64,000 bases of DNA from Cycas panzhihuaensis (GCA_023213395.1 CM041465.1:119853741-119917740); one strand, 5' to 3'; counted from the first letter of the stretch, positions 43,688 through 56,170 are shown. The notes: a model not told the origin generated them from the sequence alone. Made by a program: numbers and translations.

Positions 43688-45328
43688 CTATGAGCGTTCC
43701 GAATGAGAATCTGCTTCCAGTGTTGAACTTTCTTCTTCAGATGAGTCTGTGTAAGACAAGGATGATTCCAGTTGTGGGATATCTTCTGTAGTAATATCTA
43801 AAGTTTCTTCTGTGAAGACTTCTCCACTTGAGTTCTTTATTTCTTCCTCAATTATTTTGATTTGAGATTGAGAATCAAAACTTTCTTCATTAAAAACCAC
43901 ATCTCTGCTAACATATATCTTGTTTGTTTTCGGATCAACGCATTTATAAGCTTTTGAGTTCTTGCTATACCCTATCATAATACATTTTATGCTTTTTGCA
44001 TCAATTTTTGATCTTTTTTTATCTGGTATATGTACATAGGCTTGACTACCAAATACTTTAAGTGAATTGACATCAAGTTTCTTACCTATCCATGCTTCTT
44101 CAAGTGCAATGTTCTCTAAGGCTTTAGTTGGACTCTTGTTTATAAGATAACAGGTTCTATTAACCGCTTCTATCCAATATGATTTCAAAACTTGCTTTTC
44201 ATAGACCATGCTTCGAGCCATCTCCATCAAGGTTCTGTTTTTTCTCTCAGCAACCCCATTGGATTGTGGGGTGCACGGTGTGGTAACCTATCTTTGTATC
44301 CCATTCCGCTTGCAATAGGCCAGAAATTTATTAGAGATGTACTCCCCTCCTCCATCAGATCTAATGCACTTTATTTTGGTTTTGGACTCTAGTTCTATTT
44401 CTGTTTTAAACTCCTTGAAGATTTCAAAGACTTTTGATTTATTATGCAAGAAGTACACCCAAACTTTTCTAGTAAAATCATCAATAAAGATTAAGAAATA
44501 CCTGCAACCATTTATTGAAAGTGGGGTAAGAGGTCCACAAAGGTCTGTGTGAATTAATTCCAATTTGCTTTGTGTTTTCCATTTGCTTTCTTTGAATGGT
44601 AGTCTATGATATTTTCCAAATTGGCATCCTTTACAAACAAAATTTCCTGAAGAGATGTGAGGCAGTCCATGTACTATATCATGTTTTTTCATTTGCTTTA
44701 ATGTTTCTATTGGTAAGTGCCCATACTTCAAATGCCACATTTTATTATTAGAATTCACAACAGTACAAACTTTTGGGCCCAGACTAGGTATTACAGGATC
44801 TAAGATCAATTTGTACAGATCATTGCTCCTAACACCTTTTGTTATTATTTCTCCATTGTTCTTCATGTCTAATATGTGACAAAGACCACCTTTATCAAAC
44901 ACAGTTCTTAGCTCTTTTTTGCTAAGTTATGAAACAAATAAAAGATTCATTTTAAGGTCAGGGACCAATAAGACATTTCCAATTTTCTTTACATTGCCTT
45001 GTATGTTGACAAAGATAGTACATACTCCTTTAATTCCAAGTGGATACTTATCTCCTAATTCTATTGACTTGTTGATGTCAGAAGGTTTCAAAGTCTCAAA
45101 CCAATCTTGTCGACTTGTCATATGTCGTGAGGCTCCCGAGTCAATGAACCACGTATCTGTTTCCTTCAATCTTGTTGATAATGCACCCACAAATGTTGTT
45201 TCCTCCTCTTCTTCTTCATCTTGTTCTTTGCTATAGCTGCCCACTGGTCTTTTCCCTCTCTGAATATCTATTCTCCTTTGAGGACACTGATAGGGATAGT
45301 GTCCTACTTGTCCGCAATGGTAACACAC
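43688..45328 (-). pseudogene. Copia G protease and integrase
   Basis: ORF 45328-44927: second zinc knuckle (CYHCGQVGHYPYQC), then the intact protease site FIDSGASRHMT. ORF 44902-44288: integrase zinc domain (WHLKYGHLPIETL ... CKGCQFGKYH), HTDLCGP and SDGGGEY with the two Asp. After one stop, 44230-43688 begins at MEMARSMV downstream of NGVAERKN (Glu), and carries the C-terminal domain (CIMIGYSKNSKAYKC, YVSRDVVFNEE) and an acidic Ser-rich linker. Only single stops break this otherwise collinear region. Confidence 0.9.
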
Positions 45329-46140
45329 ATCGAATGCTCTGCAATTGCTGCTGAAGTGTCTAGGTCTACCAAAGTTGAAGCATATTCTGGAGTCTTTACC
45401 TCGTCTGCGTCCTCTGCTATCTTGATAACAGCCATGAGCATAACCCCTAAAATCTGGAGTTCGTCCTCTTCCACGCGATTAGCTTCATCCTCTAGGTCCC
45501 AGATTTAGTCTGGAGGCAAAGGCATCTTCTAACTCTATTGAATCTTCATACCGCCTTTTTCTCTATTCTTGCCTTAGCAATTTTCCAGTCAACTCATCAA
45601 GTGTTATTCCATCAATCTGATAACTATTTGTGATGGTATTGATGGTTACATCTTAAGATTTTGGCAGTTTACTAGCTACCATTTGAATGAGCTCTAGTTC
45701 AGGCAGAATTTCTCCAGTACTTAGGAGACTGTTTCTAAGTGAAGTGACCTTGTGTATGAAATCAGTCACTGCTTCATGTTCCTTCATATGCAACTTATAT
45801 AATTCTTCTTTTAGGGCAAAAATTTGAGCTTTATTTTTCTAGCCAAAAAGATTTTCAAAACACTTCCAAATGGCTAAGGTGGAGTTCAACTTTTCCACAT
45901 ACACCAAGAGAGAGTCAGAGACAAACAGTTTAAGAATGATCACTCCCGCATTATCTCTTTCAAGCCAATTGGGCAATGCAGCACTTACATCATCCGACTT
46001 CGTTTCTGTTCCAAGAGCAATGTTCCAAACACTTCTGACCCTAAGAAGAGTTTCAATCTTCATTTTCTAGATATGGTAATTGATGTCCATAATTTTATCT
46101 TGCTCAGGCAATCCATAGGTTGGTGTTGCCATTACTAATG
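45329..46140 (-). pseudogene. Copia G gag
   Basis: Core words RVRSVWNIALGTETKSDDV, LERDNAGVIILKLFVSDSLL, NKAQIFALKEELYKLHMKEHEAVTDFIHKV and LPELELIQMVASKLPKS. An Arg/Gly-rich segment follows, then a degenerate knuckle (CFNFGRPRHFSSNC) and a good one at 45328. Several TAG stops. The start is probably near 46131 (minus-strand ATG with MATPTYGLPEQDK). Confidence 0.85.
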
Positions 46141-46780
46141 ACAGAAAAGTGACCCAAACATGCTGGACCGTACAGTAGTACGAATTTTCGTACAAAACTC
46201 TAGGTGTACGGATTTAGACAAATGATACCTCAAAAGAGAGGTCTTTTCGCCACGAGTATTGATCTGGAGTAGGTTTCTAAAAACAGTCTTTCAAAACGGA
46301 GAAAACAGCCTCGAAAGCTGGGACAGGCACCTAGGGTTTAAGCACGTTTTTGCTTAAATCTTCCAAAATACTCCACCAAATCAAACAAAACTAGATTTGA
46401 ACTCTTAATACCAGAGAAACAAAGGATTTGTGATAGGTTTTACCCAGATTCAGTCGAAATTTTGGCTTAAATCAACTGTGGTTCCTCCAAACCCACACAG
46501 ACTAGTTTTTCTTCAATATGGGCCTTGAAATGGCTTCAAATGACTTCATGCTAGTTGAGAATGTTGACGAGCGTGTTCAGATCTATCTACCCACCAAATT
46601 TCATTGCATTCTAAGAACTTCAAAATTTTCGAGTCTGTACGATTTCCGTACAGTTCCCTACACAGGCAATTAATGCAGTGTCTTCGTACCAGAGAGTCTT
46701 TTAGAATTGTCTTCTTCTTGACCCCTTGAATTGGTCTTCAATCAGTTAAGTCTTCTTCCTTTGGATGAGTAGTCAGACCT
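46141..46780 (-). other. Copia G leader with GTAC motifs
   Basis: Non-coding. Contains GTACGAATTTTCGTAC (46178-46193), an almost perfect palindrome, and further GTACGG/CCGTAC words near 46166, 46210 and 46640. Confidence 0.7.
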
Positions 46781-46792
46781 GCTCTGATACCA
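46781..46792 (-). other. Primer binding site of copia G
   Basis: Minus strand TGGTATCAGAGC, directly adjoining the 5' LTR. Confidence 0.9.
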
Positions 46793-47004
46793 TGTTGATT
46801 TAATTGAAAGAAGCAGAAGGTTGATGAGTAGAACTGAACCAACTCTCATTAAGGAGATGATCTTTTAAATATACAAGGAGACTTGTAACCGTTATGGCAA
46901 GTTTTGAAACCGACTTTTAAGGACATGACATATGTCATATTCACATGTGTGAATTACATAATTAAGGGTTTATTAATGACCCTTTGTAAAACATTACCTC
47001 AACA
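46793..47004 (-). repeat. Copia G 5' LTR
   Basis: TGTTGATTT...CCTCAACA, 212 bp, followed by TSD GTTGT. Confidence 0.9.
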
Positions 47005-47009
47005 GTTGT

Positions 47010-47781
47010 TGGGTCCACCAAACCCCTTCCCACTAGCCCCCCGATCATGCAAGCCTCCCACATGACGTCAGTCCAAAGTCAAAAAAGGGCTTAACACTTA
47101 TTGCTTTTTTATGTTTTAATTAATTTTTCAAACAGGGGGTACCTATGCTTTTTTGACAATAACTTCATCATACGGAGTCCAAATTTGATTTCGGAAGATA
47201 CGTTGGATTCGTAATTCAGATACGGGCGTGTTGACTAGTCATTCGAACCAACTGGACGTGATCTTGACCTACAAAATCTTGACCGAAGTCAAGTCTTCTA
47301 TCACAACAAGGTAAGCTAAGGTATGTGATTTTTTCTACAAAATTTCTTTATAATAACTTGATTTTAATAATTCAATTTAATAAAAATCAATTCATTTATC
47401 AAATATATGGCTTAATTATATCCCTTTTAATACAATTTCCTAAGTATTTCACGCAATTTATTAATACTTAATCAAAATTACTTTTTTTTTGTCAGCTTTT
47501 GACATGAATCATAAAATTTCTCACCTAGTTGATTTAATTTATTCAAATGTCTAGCTAAATTTCATAATTATTGATTAGTGGCAATTAATGGCTTTATTAT
47601 TTGCAAAATTCTATCATAGCTCAACCTCTCCGCTTCAATATTCATGTAAATCAAGTCAATGATTATTCTTAACTAATACTAAAGATTGTGATTACTTTTT
47701 GTAAATAATTATTTCTTCATCATCATTTTGCTTTTTTTTTTTCCCTCAAAAGGATACCATTCCTAAGGTTTTTTGTTCACA
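47010..47781 (+). other. Copia E leader, part after copia G
   Basis: AT-rich, non-coding. Ends at the gag ATG. Confidence 0.65.
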
Positions 47782-48775
47782 ATGGCTCTAATGCCAAGGG
47801 CAACCTCTTGTTCCTCAATTCCAGTACTAATCGGCTCAAATTATGCCGACTGAAAACTTAAAATATCCCAAGTTCTTAAACAACAAAAGATCTGGCAATA
47901 TGTAACAGAAAAATTCACGAAACCTAATGAAAAAAAATCAAAAGCTTATATGGTCTATCTAATGAACTGTGATGGTGCCTTAGGTACCATCCTAAACTCC
48001 CTTTCACCAGACATCAGTAGGCAGTTTTCTAAGACAAATGAACTCGCCCAAGTCTGGCAAACTCTTAAGGAAAAGTATGATAAGGTGGATAAACACCAGC
48101 TAGCTCTCCTATAACAACAATTATATGATCTCAACTTTGATAATTTTTCTAAAGTTGAGGATTTCTTGGTAAAAATTCAATTCATTAATAGGGAACTAGG
48201 TAACTATATAAAAAAATCTTCAACTAAAGAAGGTGATAAAATTACAGTTACCATCTATGCCAAAGACGACGAAACACTTGTTCATCTTGCCATAAACAAA
48301 TTACCTAAACATTTTAATCTTTTCAAAGTTGCAAGACAGCAAGTAGATTTTCCAGAAATCACTTTCAATCAACTAACAAATCAACTGATTGACTATCAAA
48401 CTATGTTAATTTACACTAGAAAACTCCAAGATCCTTCACAAGCTCTGTTTTCCAAGTCTAAACCTACAAACAAATTTAAACAAAACAACTTTCATATCAA
48501 TCACAATAATAACTCCAAATTTCAAAAGCCTCATAAAGATCCTTCTTCCTCATCTTTTACAAATAATCATATCAAAACAACAAATATTCTGAACCAACAG
48601 TCATTCCAAAAAAGGAATACTGTCACTCCTAACTCTAATCAGATTGTCAGTTGTACCTACTGTCACAAAAAAGGCATAGCATCGACGTCTATAGAAGCAG
48701 AATTGCCTCAGAAGCATGGAGAGCTTTCAAAGGGATCCAAACCCGATCCCATAAACCTAATCAATCCTTAACTGC
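47782..48775 (+). pseudogene. Copia E gag
   Basis: Starts MALMPRATSCSSIPVLIGSNY. Two stops (near 47848 and 48112) precede the ORF 48166-48771, with FSKVEDFLVKIQFINRELG, ETLVHLAINKLPKHFN and FNQLTNQLIDYQTML. An Asn/Gln-rich tail leads to a zinc knuckle CTYCHKKG..., where a 1-nt deletion near 48676 shifts the frame before its His. The shifted frame reads on from SIDVYRSR, with the last Cys as Tyr. Confidence 0.86.
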
Positions 48776-48789
48776 CACAACTTCAGCGT

Positions 48790-50151
48790 TCTTAGCTCCA
48801 TCCACTCAACCACCTTTGTGGATTCTTGATTCTGGTACTTCCCATCATATGACAAGACACCAAGAATACCTAACTTCATACCAGTCTGATCCAAACTCCG
48901 AAGAAGAAATCTCTTTTGGGAGTGGATCTCAACTTAAAGTCAAAGGAACAAGTGATGTTTCGTTGAAAGATGGTTCACTCAAGGACGTATTCTACGTTCC
49001 TGGTTTGTTATTTAATATTCTTTCAGTATACTGAATCTGTCAGAAAGACCTTGTTGTAGAATTCTGAAAAGATAAATTTATTATTAAACAACCATTGAAT
49101 AAATTCAAACCGATTGCTTCAAGACCTGCCAATCACAAAACAAGTCTTTATAATCTAACAAACATTCAACATTCTAAAACTAAAACCTTTAGTATCTTTA
49201 TAGCAAAATTAGACCCTGTTAGTAAGCTTTGGCATGCCTGATTTGGCCATACGAGTTATGGAAAACTCCAGTACTTGAGTAAGCATGATATGGTTCATGG
49301 CTTACCTATCTTAACACTGTCTATGGTATTTGTGAAACCTGTGTCACAGATAAACAACATATGGACCCTTTTCCAAATCACACTACTTTTCGAGCAAAAG
49401 CTCAACTTGAACTTATTCATTCTGATATCTGCGGTCCATTCCAAGTACCTTTGTACTCTGGAAGCAAATATTTTGTCACATTCATCGATGATTTCTCTAG
49501 AAAATGTTGGGTATATATGCTAAAAACAAGAAGTCAAGTATTTGACATCTTTGTTGAATTTAAAATTTTAGTCGTAAACCAAACCAACTCTAAAATTAAA
49601 ATCTTTAGATCTGACAATGCTAAGGAATACCTAAGCAATCAGTTTACTTCTTACTATAAGAAGCACTGAATACGATTTCAACATTCTGTAGCATATACTT
49701 TTCAACAAAACGGTGTTGCTAAATACAAAAACCATACCCTTGTTGAGATAACTAGATGCATGTTACAAGCAAAAGGTCTTGACTTAAAGTTGTGGGCAGA
49801 AGTTATAGCTTGCTCCAAGTATCTTTTAAACCGCTTACAATGCAAATCTCTATAGAATATTATGCCATAACAGAAATAGTTTGGTCATAAACCTTCTGTT
49901 AAGCATTTAAAAATCTTTTGAAGCATTGCATGGGGCATGTTCCCAAAGAAAAACGACAAAAACTTGATCCTAAAAGTTTCAATTATATTTTCATTGGTTA
50001 CAGCGAAGAAAGCAAAGCTTACAGACTTCTAAATCCAACCACGCATAAGATTTCAATCTTGTGTCATGTTGTATTTGATGAAGAAGGTTCTTCATCAAAC
50101 ACTTCTTATATTGAATTACCAGTCGGAAACTTGTTAACTAACACTTACTAA
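48790..50151 (+). pseudogene. Copia E protease and integrase
   Basis: The protease site WILDSGTSHHMT is intact (48820-48860). The frame ends near 49034. The integrase zinc domain is around 49225-49360 (HDMVHGLP ... CETC after a frameshift). HSDICGPF gives the first Asp and SDNAKEY the second (DNGGEY in active elements). NGVAKYKN replaces NGVAERKN, so the catalytic Glu is Lys. 49918-50151 is the C-terminal region (YIFIGYSEESKAYRLLNP, HVVFDEE). Confidence 0.86.
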
Positions 50152-50223
50152 GTTGACCCTTCTGAAAAACAAGTTGATCCTAAATCAATTGAATCCTTAT
50201 CCACTCAAGTTCAAAATTGGACC

Positions 50224-51981
50224 TTGAATGAACCAACTATCTCAACCTCATCTATATCTAGTCAGCCTACTTCTCCTAAACAACCACCTAACAATAGTAA
50301 ACAATCTGTTTGGGCTCAGAAAACTCTTTTTTATGCCGGTTTTGATACTGGTAATCCTTCGGATACCAGAAGAACTCGTTCACAAAAACTTCAAGCAAAT
50401 TTTACCCTAATGGTTAAAGTTATGGCCAACAATGACCCAAAAACATTTAAACAAACAAGTATCAATCCAATATGGCAACAAGCAATGCAAGCTGAAATTG
50501 ACGCTCTAAAAAAGAATTCAACTTGGGATCTAATCCCCTTACCTCTTGGTAAGAACTTGGTAGATTATAAATTGGCCTATCGAACTAAGTTCAATTCAGA
50601 AGGAGCAATTGAAAAACACAAGGCTTATTTAGTAGCCAAAGGTATTTCACAAATTGACGGTATTGACTATACCGAAACCTTTGCCCATGTTGCTAAGATG
50701 AACACCATTAAAACCATCATAAGTTTAGCAACAAAATTTGGTTGGCAGATTCATCAAATGGACGTCAAAAGTGTCTTTCTAAACGGTGACCTTAAAGAAG
50801 AAATCTATATGAAACAACCTCCTAATTTTATAGATAATCCTAATCTTGTTTACAAATTAAAGAAATCTTTATATGGTCTAAAACAAGCTCCTCAAGCTTG
50901 GTATACTAAAATTGATGATTATCCTCTACAAAATGGATACACTAAGTGTATTAGTGATCCCAATCTCTATTTTCAAAGACAAGATAATAATATCACTATT
51001 TTAATTCTTTATGTAGATGATATCATAATAACTAATTCCTTACTTTCTCATATTCTCTAGTTAAAATCCATTCTAATGAATAAGTTTGAAATGACAGACT
51101 TAGGTCTATTACACTACTTTTTAGGTCTACAAATTTGTCAATCAGATTCAAAAATCACTATTTCTCAACCAAAATATATTATTGTACTAATAAAAAGATT
51201 TAACATGGACAATGCCAAGCCAGCGCCTACACCCCTACAATTAGGTGTAAAATTAACAATTGATTGTTCTTCTCCACTGTGTGACTCTACCTTATATCGT
51301 CAATTAATAGGTAGTTTGATTTACTTAACCCATACTTGCCTGGATATATCTTATGTTATTGCTTTATGTTGCAGATATATGCAAAAACCTCATGAATCAC
51401 ACTAGAAAGCAGCAAAACGAAACTTACGATATCTTGCAGGTACAATTTATAATGGTCTCACATATAATGTTTGCATTACTAACCTAAAATTGACAAGATA
51501 CACAGACTCTGATTAGGCAGGAGACTTTAATGATAGAAAATCCACTGCTGGTTATATTTTCTTCCTTGACTCTTCACCTATAACATGGTCCAGCAAGAAA
51601 ATGCAAGCATTGGCCTTATCCACAATAGAAGTTGAATATCGAGCACTTGTTGAAGCAAGTAAAGAAGCACTTTGGATTAAATCTTTGCTGAGTGAACTTG
51701 GTTTGTTTCCTAACTCTTTTATTAAAATTAATGTTAATAATCAAAGTATCATATCTATTGCTACTAATCCTATTGCTCATTCTAGAACTAAACACATAGA
51801 ATTTTATCAACATTTCATACATAATCTTGTTAATGATAATACTGTTAATCTATTTTACTGACCAATAGATTTGCAACTTGCAGATACTCTTAGAAAGCCT
51901 TTCACAGAAGCAAAGTCTATTAAACTTCGAGAATTATTGAAGATTGAAGAAGTCTTCATCAAAGGGGAATCAACATGCTGA
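50224..51981 (+). pseudogene. Copia E reverse transcriptase and RNase H
   Basis: ORF 50224-51060 (278 codons): a Ser/Pro-rich linker, [49 protein letters not shown] and YVDDIIITN. One TAG separates 51076-51405 (FEMTDLGLLHYFLGLQI, GSLIYLTHTCLDIS). The RNase H part has TDSD, a stop, STAGYI, LSTIEVEYRALVEA and NNQSIISIATNP in 51601-51861. All pieces share one frame and are broken only by stops (TAG/TGA), with few indels. The end of the coding region is near 51981. Confidence 0.9.
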
Positions 51982-52044
51982 ATTCTTCTTCCTCTTCTTC
52001 TTTCTTCTATCTTCTATATCATCCATTGTACAAAAGATAACATT

Positions 52045-52053
52045 AAAGGGGGA
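52045..52053 (+). other. Polypurine tract of copia E
   Basis: AAAGGGGGA, ending one base before the 3' LTR. Confidence 0.85.
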
Positions 52054-52352
52054 TGTTAGAATAATGTTATCTTATTCTATAATGTTATCTTTGTAAAAAT
52101 CATTTTATTAATATTACTATATCATACCTAATTATGTAGTTTGTTGAAATGGCAAACTGCTCATTTCAACAAACCTTTCCTCTTCTTTAAAAATCTCCTC
52201 CTAGATTCCAGGAGGTTGGTCTACTTGTCTATTGGTTTGTTGGTTAGGTTGGTCAAAGATTGTTTGATGAGGTGGAGGCTACGTATAGGGTTAGGCTTGC
52301 ACAAGTGGGGGAGGATGGGATCCTCTCAATAATCACTGTAATGTTCCTCTGG
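52054..52352 (+). repeat. Copia E 3' LTR, truncated
   Basis: Matches the first about 300 bp of the 5' LTR and loses similarity at about 52352, where LTR sequence of copia H begins. No TSD can be read. Confidence 0.83.
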
Positions 52353-52469
52353 CTATGATTGCAACCTGATTATAACTCTAACTACAATCGTGAATTGGTC
52401 TTACCTACAACTATAATTACAACCTAGTCGTACCTGTTATTACTAGCATGATAAAATATTATTTTAACA
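52353..52469 (-). repeat. Copia H partial 3' LTR with B-like GGTACGACTAGG motif
   Basis: Minus strand begins TGTTAAAATAATATTTTATC and continues with GGTACGACTAGGTTGTAATT, close to a unit of the repeat array in the gypsy B LTR (29542 onward). Confidence 0.7.
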
Positions 52470-53495
52470 CCCTCTCTTAATGTTTTATCTGTTTGATTCC
52501 AAGTCTATCTCTAAAGTATTGGAACTTGTCTTTAGCAAGTGCCTTTGTAAACATATATGCAACTTATTCTCCAGAAGTACAATGAAGCAGGCTCAACTCC
52601 TTGTTTTGGGATTTTTCTCTTATGAAATGATGATGAACTTCAATATGTTTTGTCCTGGCATGAAAGTTAGGATATTTCTTGCCATCTTGATTGCACTTTG
52701 ATCGTCACAAAAAAAATAGTGGAACAATTTTGTTCTTGATTCAGATCCTTTAGGATTTCTATGATCCATATGGCTTCACAGGTTGCATTAACAATTGACT
52801 TGTATTCTACTTTAGAAAAAGACAAAGCAACAGTTGATTGTTTCCTACTACTCCATGACATGATTGTTCAGTCAAGTGAGAAATAATATCCAGTTGTAGC
52901 TTTTCTATCTTCTTTGTCTCCAACCCAATTGGAATTGTTGTAACTGATCGGTTGCATATTTGTTGTTTTAGCATAATTTAACCCCAGAGTTAAGTCCATT
53001 TAATGTATTTGAGTATTCTTTTTGTCGCATTCTAATGCAATACCTTAGGTTGTTGCATGTACCTGAAGATTACTCCTACTGAGTACGAAATATCAAGCTT
53101 AGTGGAAGTGAGATAGATGAGACAGCCCACTAGTTGTTTGTAAAGAGTTGCATCTATTGATTGTCTGTCTTTCTCATGAGTTAAGACACAACCAGTCTCC
53201 ATCAGAGTAGTACAACTATTATAGTTTTCCATTTTGAACTTCCTTGACAAATTCTAGACAGATTTTGACTGTGATATGAAAATTGAGTCTTTCTGCTAAC
53301 TTACTGCAATTTCAAGATAATAGTGAAGGAAACCTAAGTCAATCATCTCGAATTCTTTTTCTAATTGAGACATTATTGTTGCAATAGACTCATTATCACT
53401 TCTTGTGAGAATCATGTCGTCTACATAGACAACAATGATGGTGATCAAACCTTTGTTAACGTTTACATATAATCTAGGATCAAATTCACACCTAT
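52353..53495 (-). mobile_element. Copia H, truncated copia fragment (RT to 3' LTR)
   Basis: Minus strand: RT from CEFDPRLYVNV through YVDDMILTRSD, FEMIDLGFLHYYL and GCLIYLTSTKLDISYS. RNase H: SWSSRKQSTVALSFSKVEY, then HARTKHIEVHHHFIRE and MFTKALAKDKF. A polypurine tract (minus AAGAGAGGG) and the first 117 bp of an LTR (52469-52353, starting TGTTAAAAT) follow. Cut at 53495 by the gypsy J LTR and at 52352 by copia E. Several stops. Confidence 0.87.
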
Positions 53496-54220
53496 TGTTG
53501 CAAACAAAATCGACACATGTACATCCGAGAAGAGGAATGTATGGTTAATTTTGGTTTGATACTGTTGATAAATGCAAGGCAACTGTTCAACAAACGTTCG
53601 GGAAGAGGAATAGATGGAAAAACTGTCAATAAATAGGCAATGCAGAGGACCATTGCATCACAAGAATGCACCACACACGAAGGAAATACATGATGCATAG
53701 TGAAGGAACACACTAGGAATGCTCACTAAATAAATTAAACAAGAAAAGGACATGTGGAGCAAACCATACAGATGTACGAACAAATTAACCGGCCAAGTAA
53801 TGGATTAGTTAGTGAAAGGGCGTCCATTTAGAAAAAGGGACAGTTGTGACTTTTGGTCACAACCATTCCTTAGCAAGGACGCACAGTGTATATAAACACA
53901 TCCGATCAATGGGATGGATGTGAGAGCCGAGTTAAGTGAAGCATTGAATCTGATCTAGTACGGATGACAGTCCAACACTGTGTGGATTATATGAGATGAT
54001 ATAAACATTGACTATTGTTTAATAATACTATAGAATTACATGGAATCCATGCGTACTTAATGTGGAATGCATAATGTCTATTGTGTTTATGATTGTATTC
54101 TAGACTTATGAAGCATAATTTAATACATGAATATGTATGTTGACCATGAGCACACACCGTAGACTATAGTAGAAACCTTAACAAGTGGATATCTCAGTAG
54201 GGGCAGATATTGAGTCAACA
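53496..54220 (+). repeat. Gypsy J 5' LTR (about 725 bp)
   Basis: Begins TGTTG...CGACACATG, as D begins TGTTG...TGACACGC, and ends GTCAACA. An imperfect duplication of about 65 bp near its start (53520-53640) repeats GAAGAGGAAT and GATAAATGCAAGGCAA words. The start is inferred from D and from the end of H. Confidence 0.7.
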
Positions 54221-54234
54221 TTGGTTCTGTTGCC
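54221..54234 (+). other. Primer binding site of gypsy J
   Basis: TTGGTTCTGTTGCC directly after the LTR. Three mismatches from the tRNA-Asp type TGGCGCCGTTGCC. Confidence 0.5.
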
Positions 54235-54351
54235 TAAGTCCACTAGTGGAGGGAAGAAGTCAGAATCCTCTATGTGTAAAGGACAAGTCACCCTGACTAT
54301 CATAGTGATGGCAGGCTCTAACTAAGCCTAGACAGCCAGGGGGACCTTCCA

Positions 54352-56170
54352 ATGCCACCTAAATAGCCTTCAAAGGTGGAGGAGTCACAAACAAAACCTC
54401 AGTGGATAACGGAAACAAGTAGGTAGAGAGCTTTAAGATGATCCAAGGAGAAAAAGCTAAGAAGAGTAAGAAGATTAAGTATAGGGAAAAAGGAAGATCA
54501 ATCAATGGAAGGATCTGAGGCAAGTGGCACCCAAACACCATGAGATACAGAAAATAGAGGGCAAGGGGAGCCAATGACAATCACACCTGCTCAAAAAATG
54601 TATCACAATCCTAGTAAGGAAGAGGATGTTGAAGAGAAAAGAAATAAGCACCCCTAAAGAGGAATTGAGTTTGGACTCTACCCCGAAGGACCTAAGTGAT
54701 AACGAAGAGAAGGCAGAGGAAGGTCCCTAGGCACATTGGGAAAATCATCTTATTAGACAATTATTTGAAGATCCACCAGAGGGAAGTGAGGATCAGTAAT
54801 ATCTAATAACAACTCCAGTGGCGGCAAAAATATTAGGGGTACCAGGCGTTATACAACTAAAATCACCTATTCATAATCCCTTATTTGGGAAAGGCAACAG
54901 TGGAAAAGAAACGCCATTAAGAAGATCATACAAAAAATTTCCGAAAGGGAAGGAAACAATTCCATCGCAAAAGGACGAAAGTAAGAATTAACTCTATAAT
55001 GGTGCATCATAAGAAATTTGAGAAACTCATCTTTGATGATTCTACGGATGCAACAGAGCATATATACTTATTCCAAAGGTTGATAAACCTTGAAAAAATT
55101 AGGGATGAAACTGAAATCAAGGAGAGATTTGCCTACTCACTAAGGGGTGTGCCATCAGCATGGTACAAGCAATTGGATCCACAAAAATTCTGAAATGAAA
55201 TCAAAAAAGAATTTGAAAAAAGATTCTTTAAGTATCGTAACAATAACATTATAGAATTAACCTTGAAAATTTTCACAAAAGTCAGGAGAATCAGTAATGA
55301 CATACATAAGCAGAATTGACATGATAGCCTCTGTAATGACAAAGGGAGAAAAGGTCATAGATTTAAGCATGCGAACCTTCTTTGTGAATGGATTGAACTC
55401 CAAGTTGAGGAATGCAATGGCTTCACACCCATTGAAGTCATATCAGCATGCTCAAGAATTGGTGTTGGATTTCAAAAAGGAGATTGATACAAAAAGAATA
55501 GTCTATGACCCCCTTGTCATGAGACTCTAAGAAGAGATAAATTAATTTAAAGCCCAAAATCTTAATAGACCCTTGTTTCAAATGAATAAAACAGAAGAAA
55601 ATTCAGAAATAGAAGCACTAAGGAAAGAAGTAGCAAGGTTAAAATTGCAGGAGCACAAATATCTAGATAACACAAAGGAAGAATTAGGCAAACATAAGGG
55701 GTAAGGAAACCCCAATACAGAAATGGTGTCATATTTGTCAAGAAGGCACCCATACTACCAAGGAATGTGAATGTAATGCCAAAGTAAGAAAGCAAAACAC
55801 TCGGTGCCACATTTGTGACCAAAACACACATAGCACCCAAGAATGCTACTTTAATACAGGAGGCACGAATGCCAGAGGAAGAGGAAGAGGACGAGGAAGA
55901 AATAACCCTGACACTAGAACAGTGTACACTACACGTACACAACCAAAGAATCCAATGAAGAAACCTCCATTGGGAAGATGCCTAATCTGCCTTCAGTATG
56001 GACATTGGAAGTCGGATTGTCCAGTGGCAAAATTTCAGAAAGAATAGCCCTACCTATGTAAAAATTGCAGACCAAGTACGCATACAACAGAAGAGTGTAA
56101 CGGTAAAGGGAAAGCTCTGAATGGGGTAATAATCATACCTAATTCCCCTAAAAATGAAAACTTACAAAAC
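54352..56170 (+). pseudogene. Gypsy J gag with four zinc knuckles
   Basis: Starts MPPK then TAG, matching the MPPKRPSKAKE start of D. The core is FGKLIFDDSTDATEHIYLFQRL in 54999-55193 (here KLIFDDSTDATEHIYLF), SLRGVPSAWYKQL, then SVMTYISRIDMIASVM and FFVNGLNSKLRNAM in 55297-55530. Four knuckles match D in order: CHICQEGTHTTKEC, CHICDQNTHSTQEC, CLICLQYGHWKSDC and CKNCRPSTHTTEEC (about 55725-56100), with an RGRGRGRG run after the second. Three or more frameshifts and about ten stops. Confidence 0.87.

Larger units (their letters stand above)
41805..47004 (-). mobile_element. Copia G, nested copia with TSD
   Basis: LTRs 41805-42026 and 46793-47004 (about 215 bp) begin and end TGTTGA...TCAACA. 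TSD GTTGT at 41800-41804 and 47005-47009. Order on the minus strand: primer binding site, leader, gag, protease, integrase, RT, RNase H. Decayed by stops and frameshifts but structurally complete at 5.2 kb. Confidence 0.92.
34248..52352 (+). mobile_element. Copia E, old copia split by two nested copias
   Basis: The 5' LTR is in two parts (34248-34489 and 40202-40486) around copia F. The leader is split by copia G (41805-47004). Gag to RNase H run 47782-51981, followed by a polypurine tract and a truncated 3' LTR (52054 to about 52352). Removing F and G leaves about 7.2 kb in normal copia order. Frame breaks and stops throughout. Confidence 0.88.
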
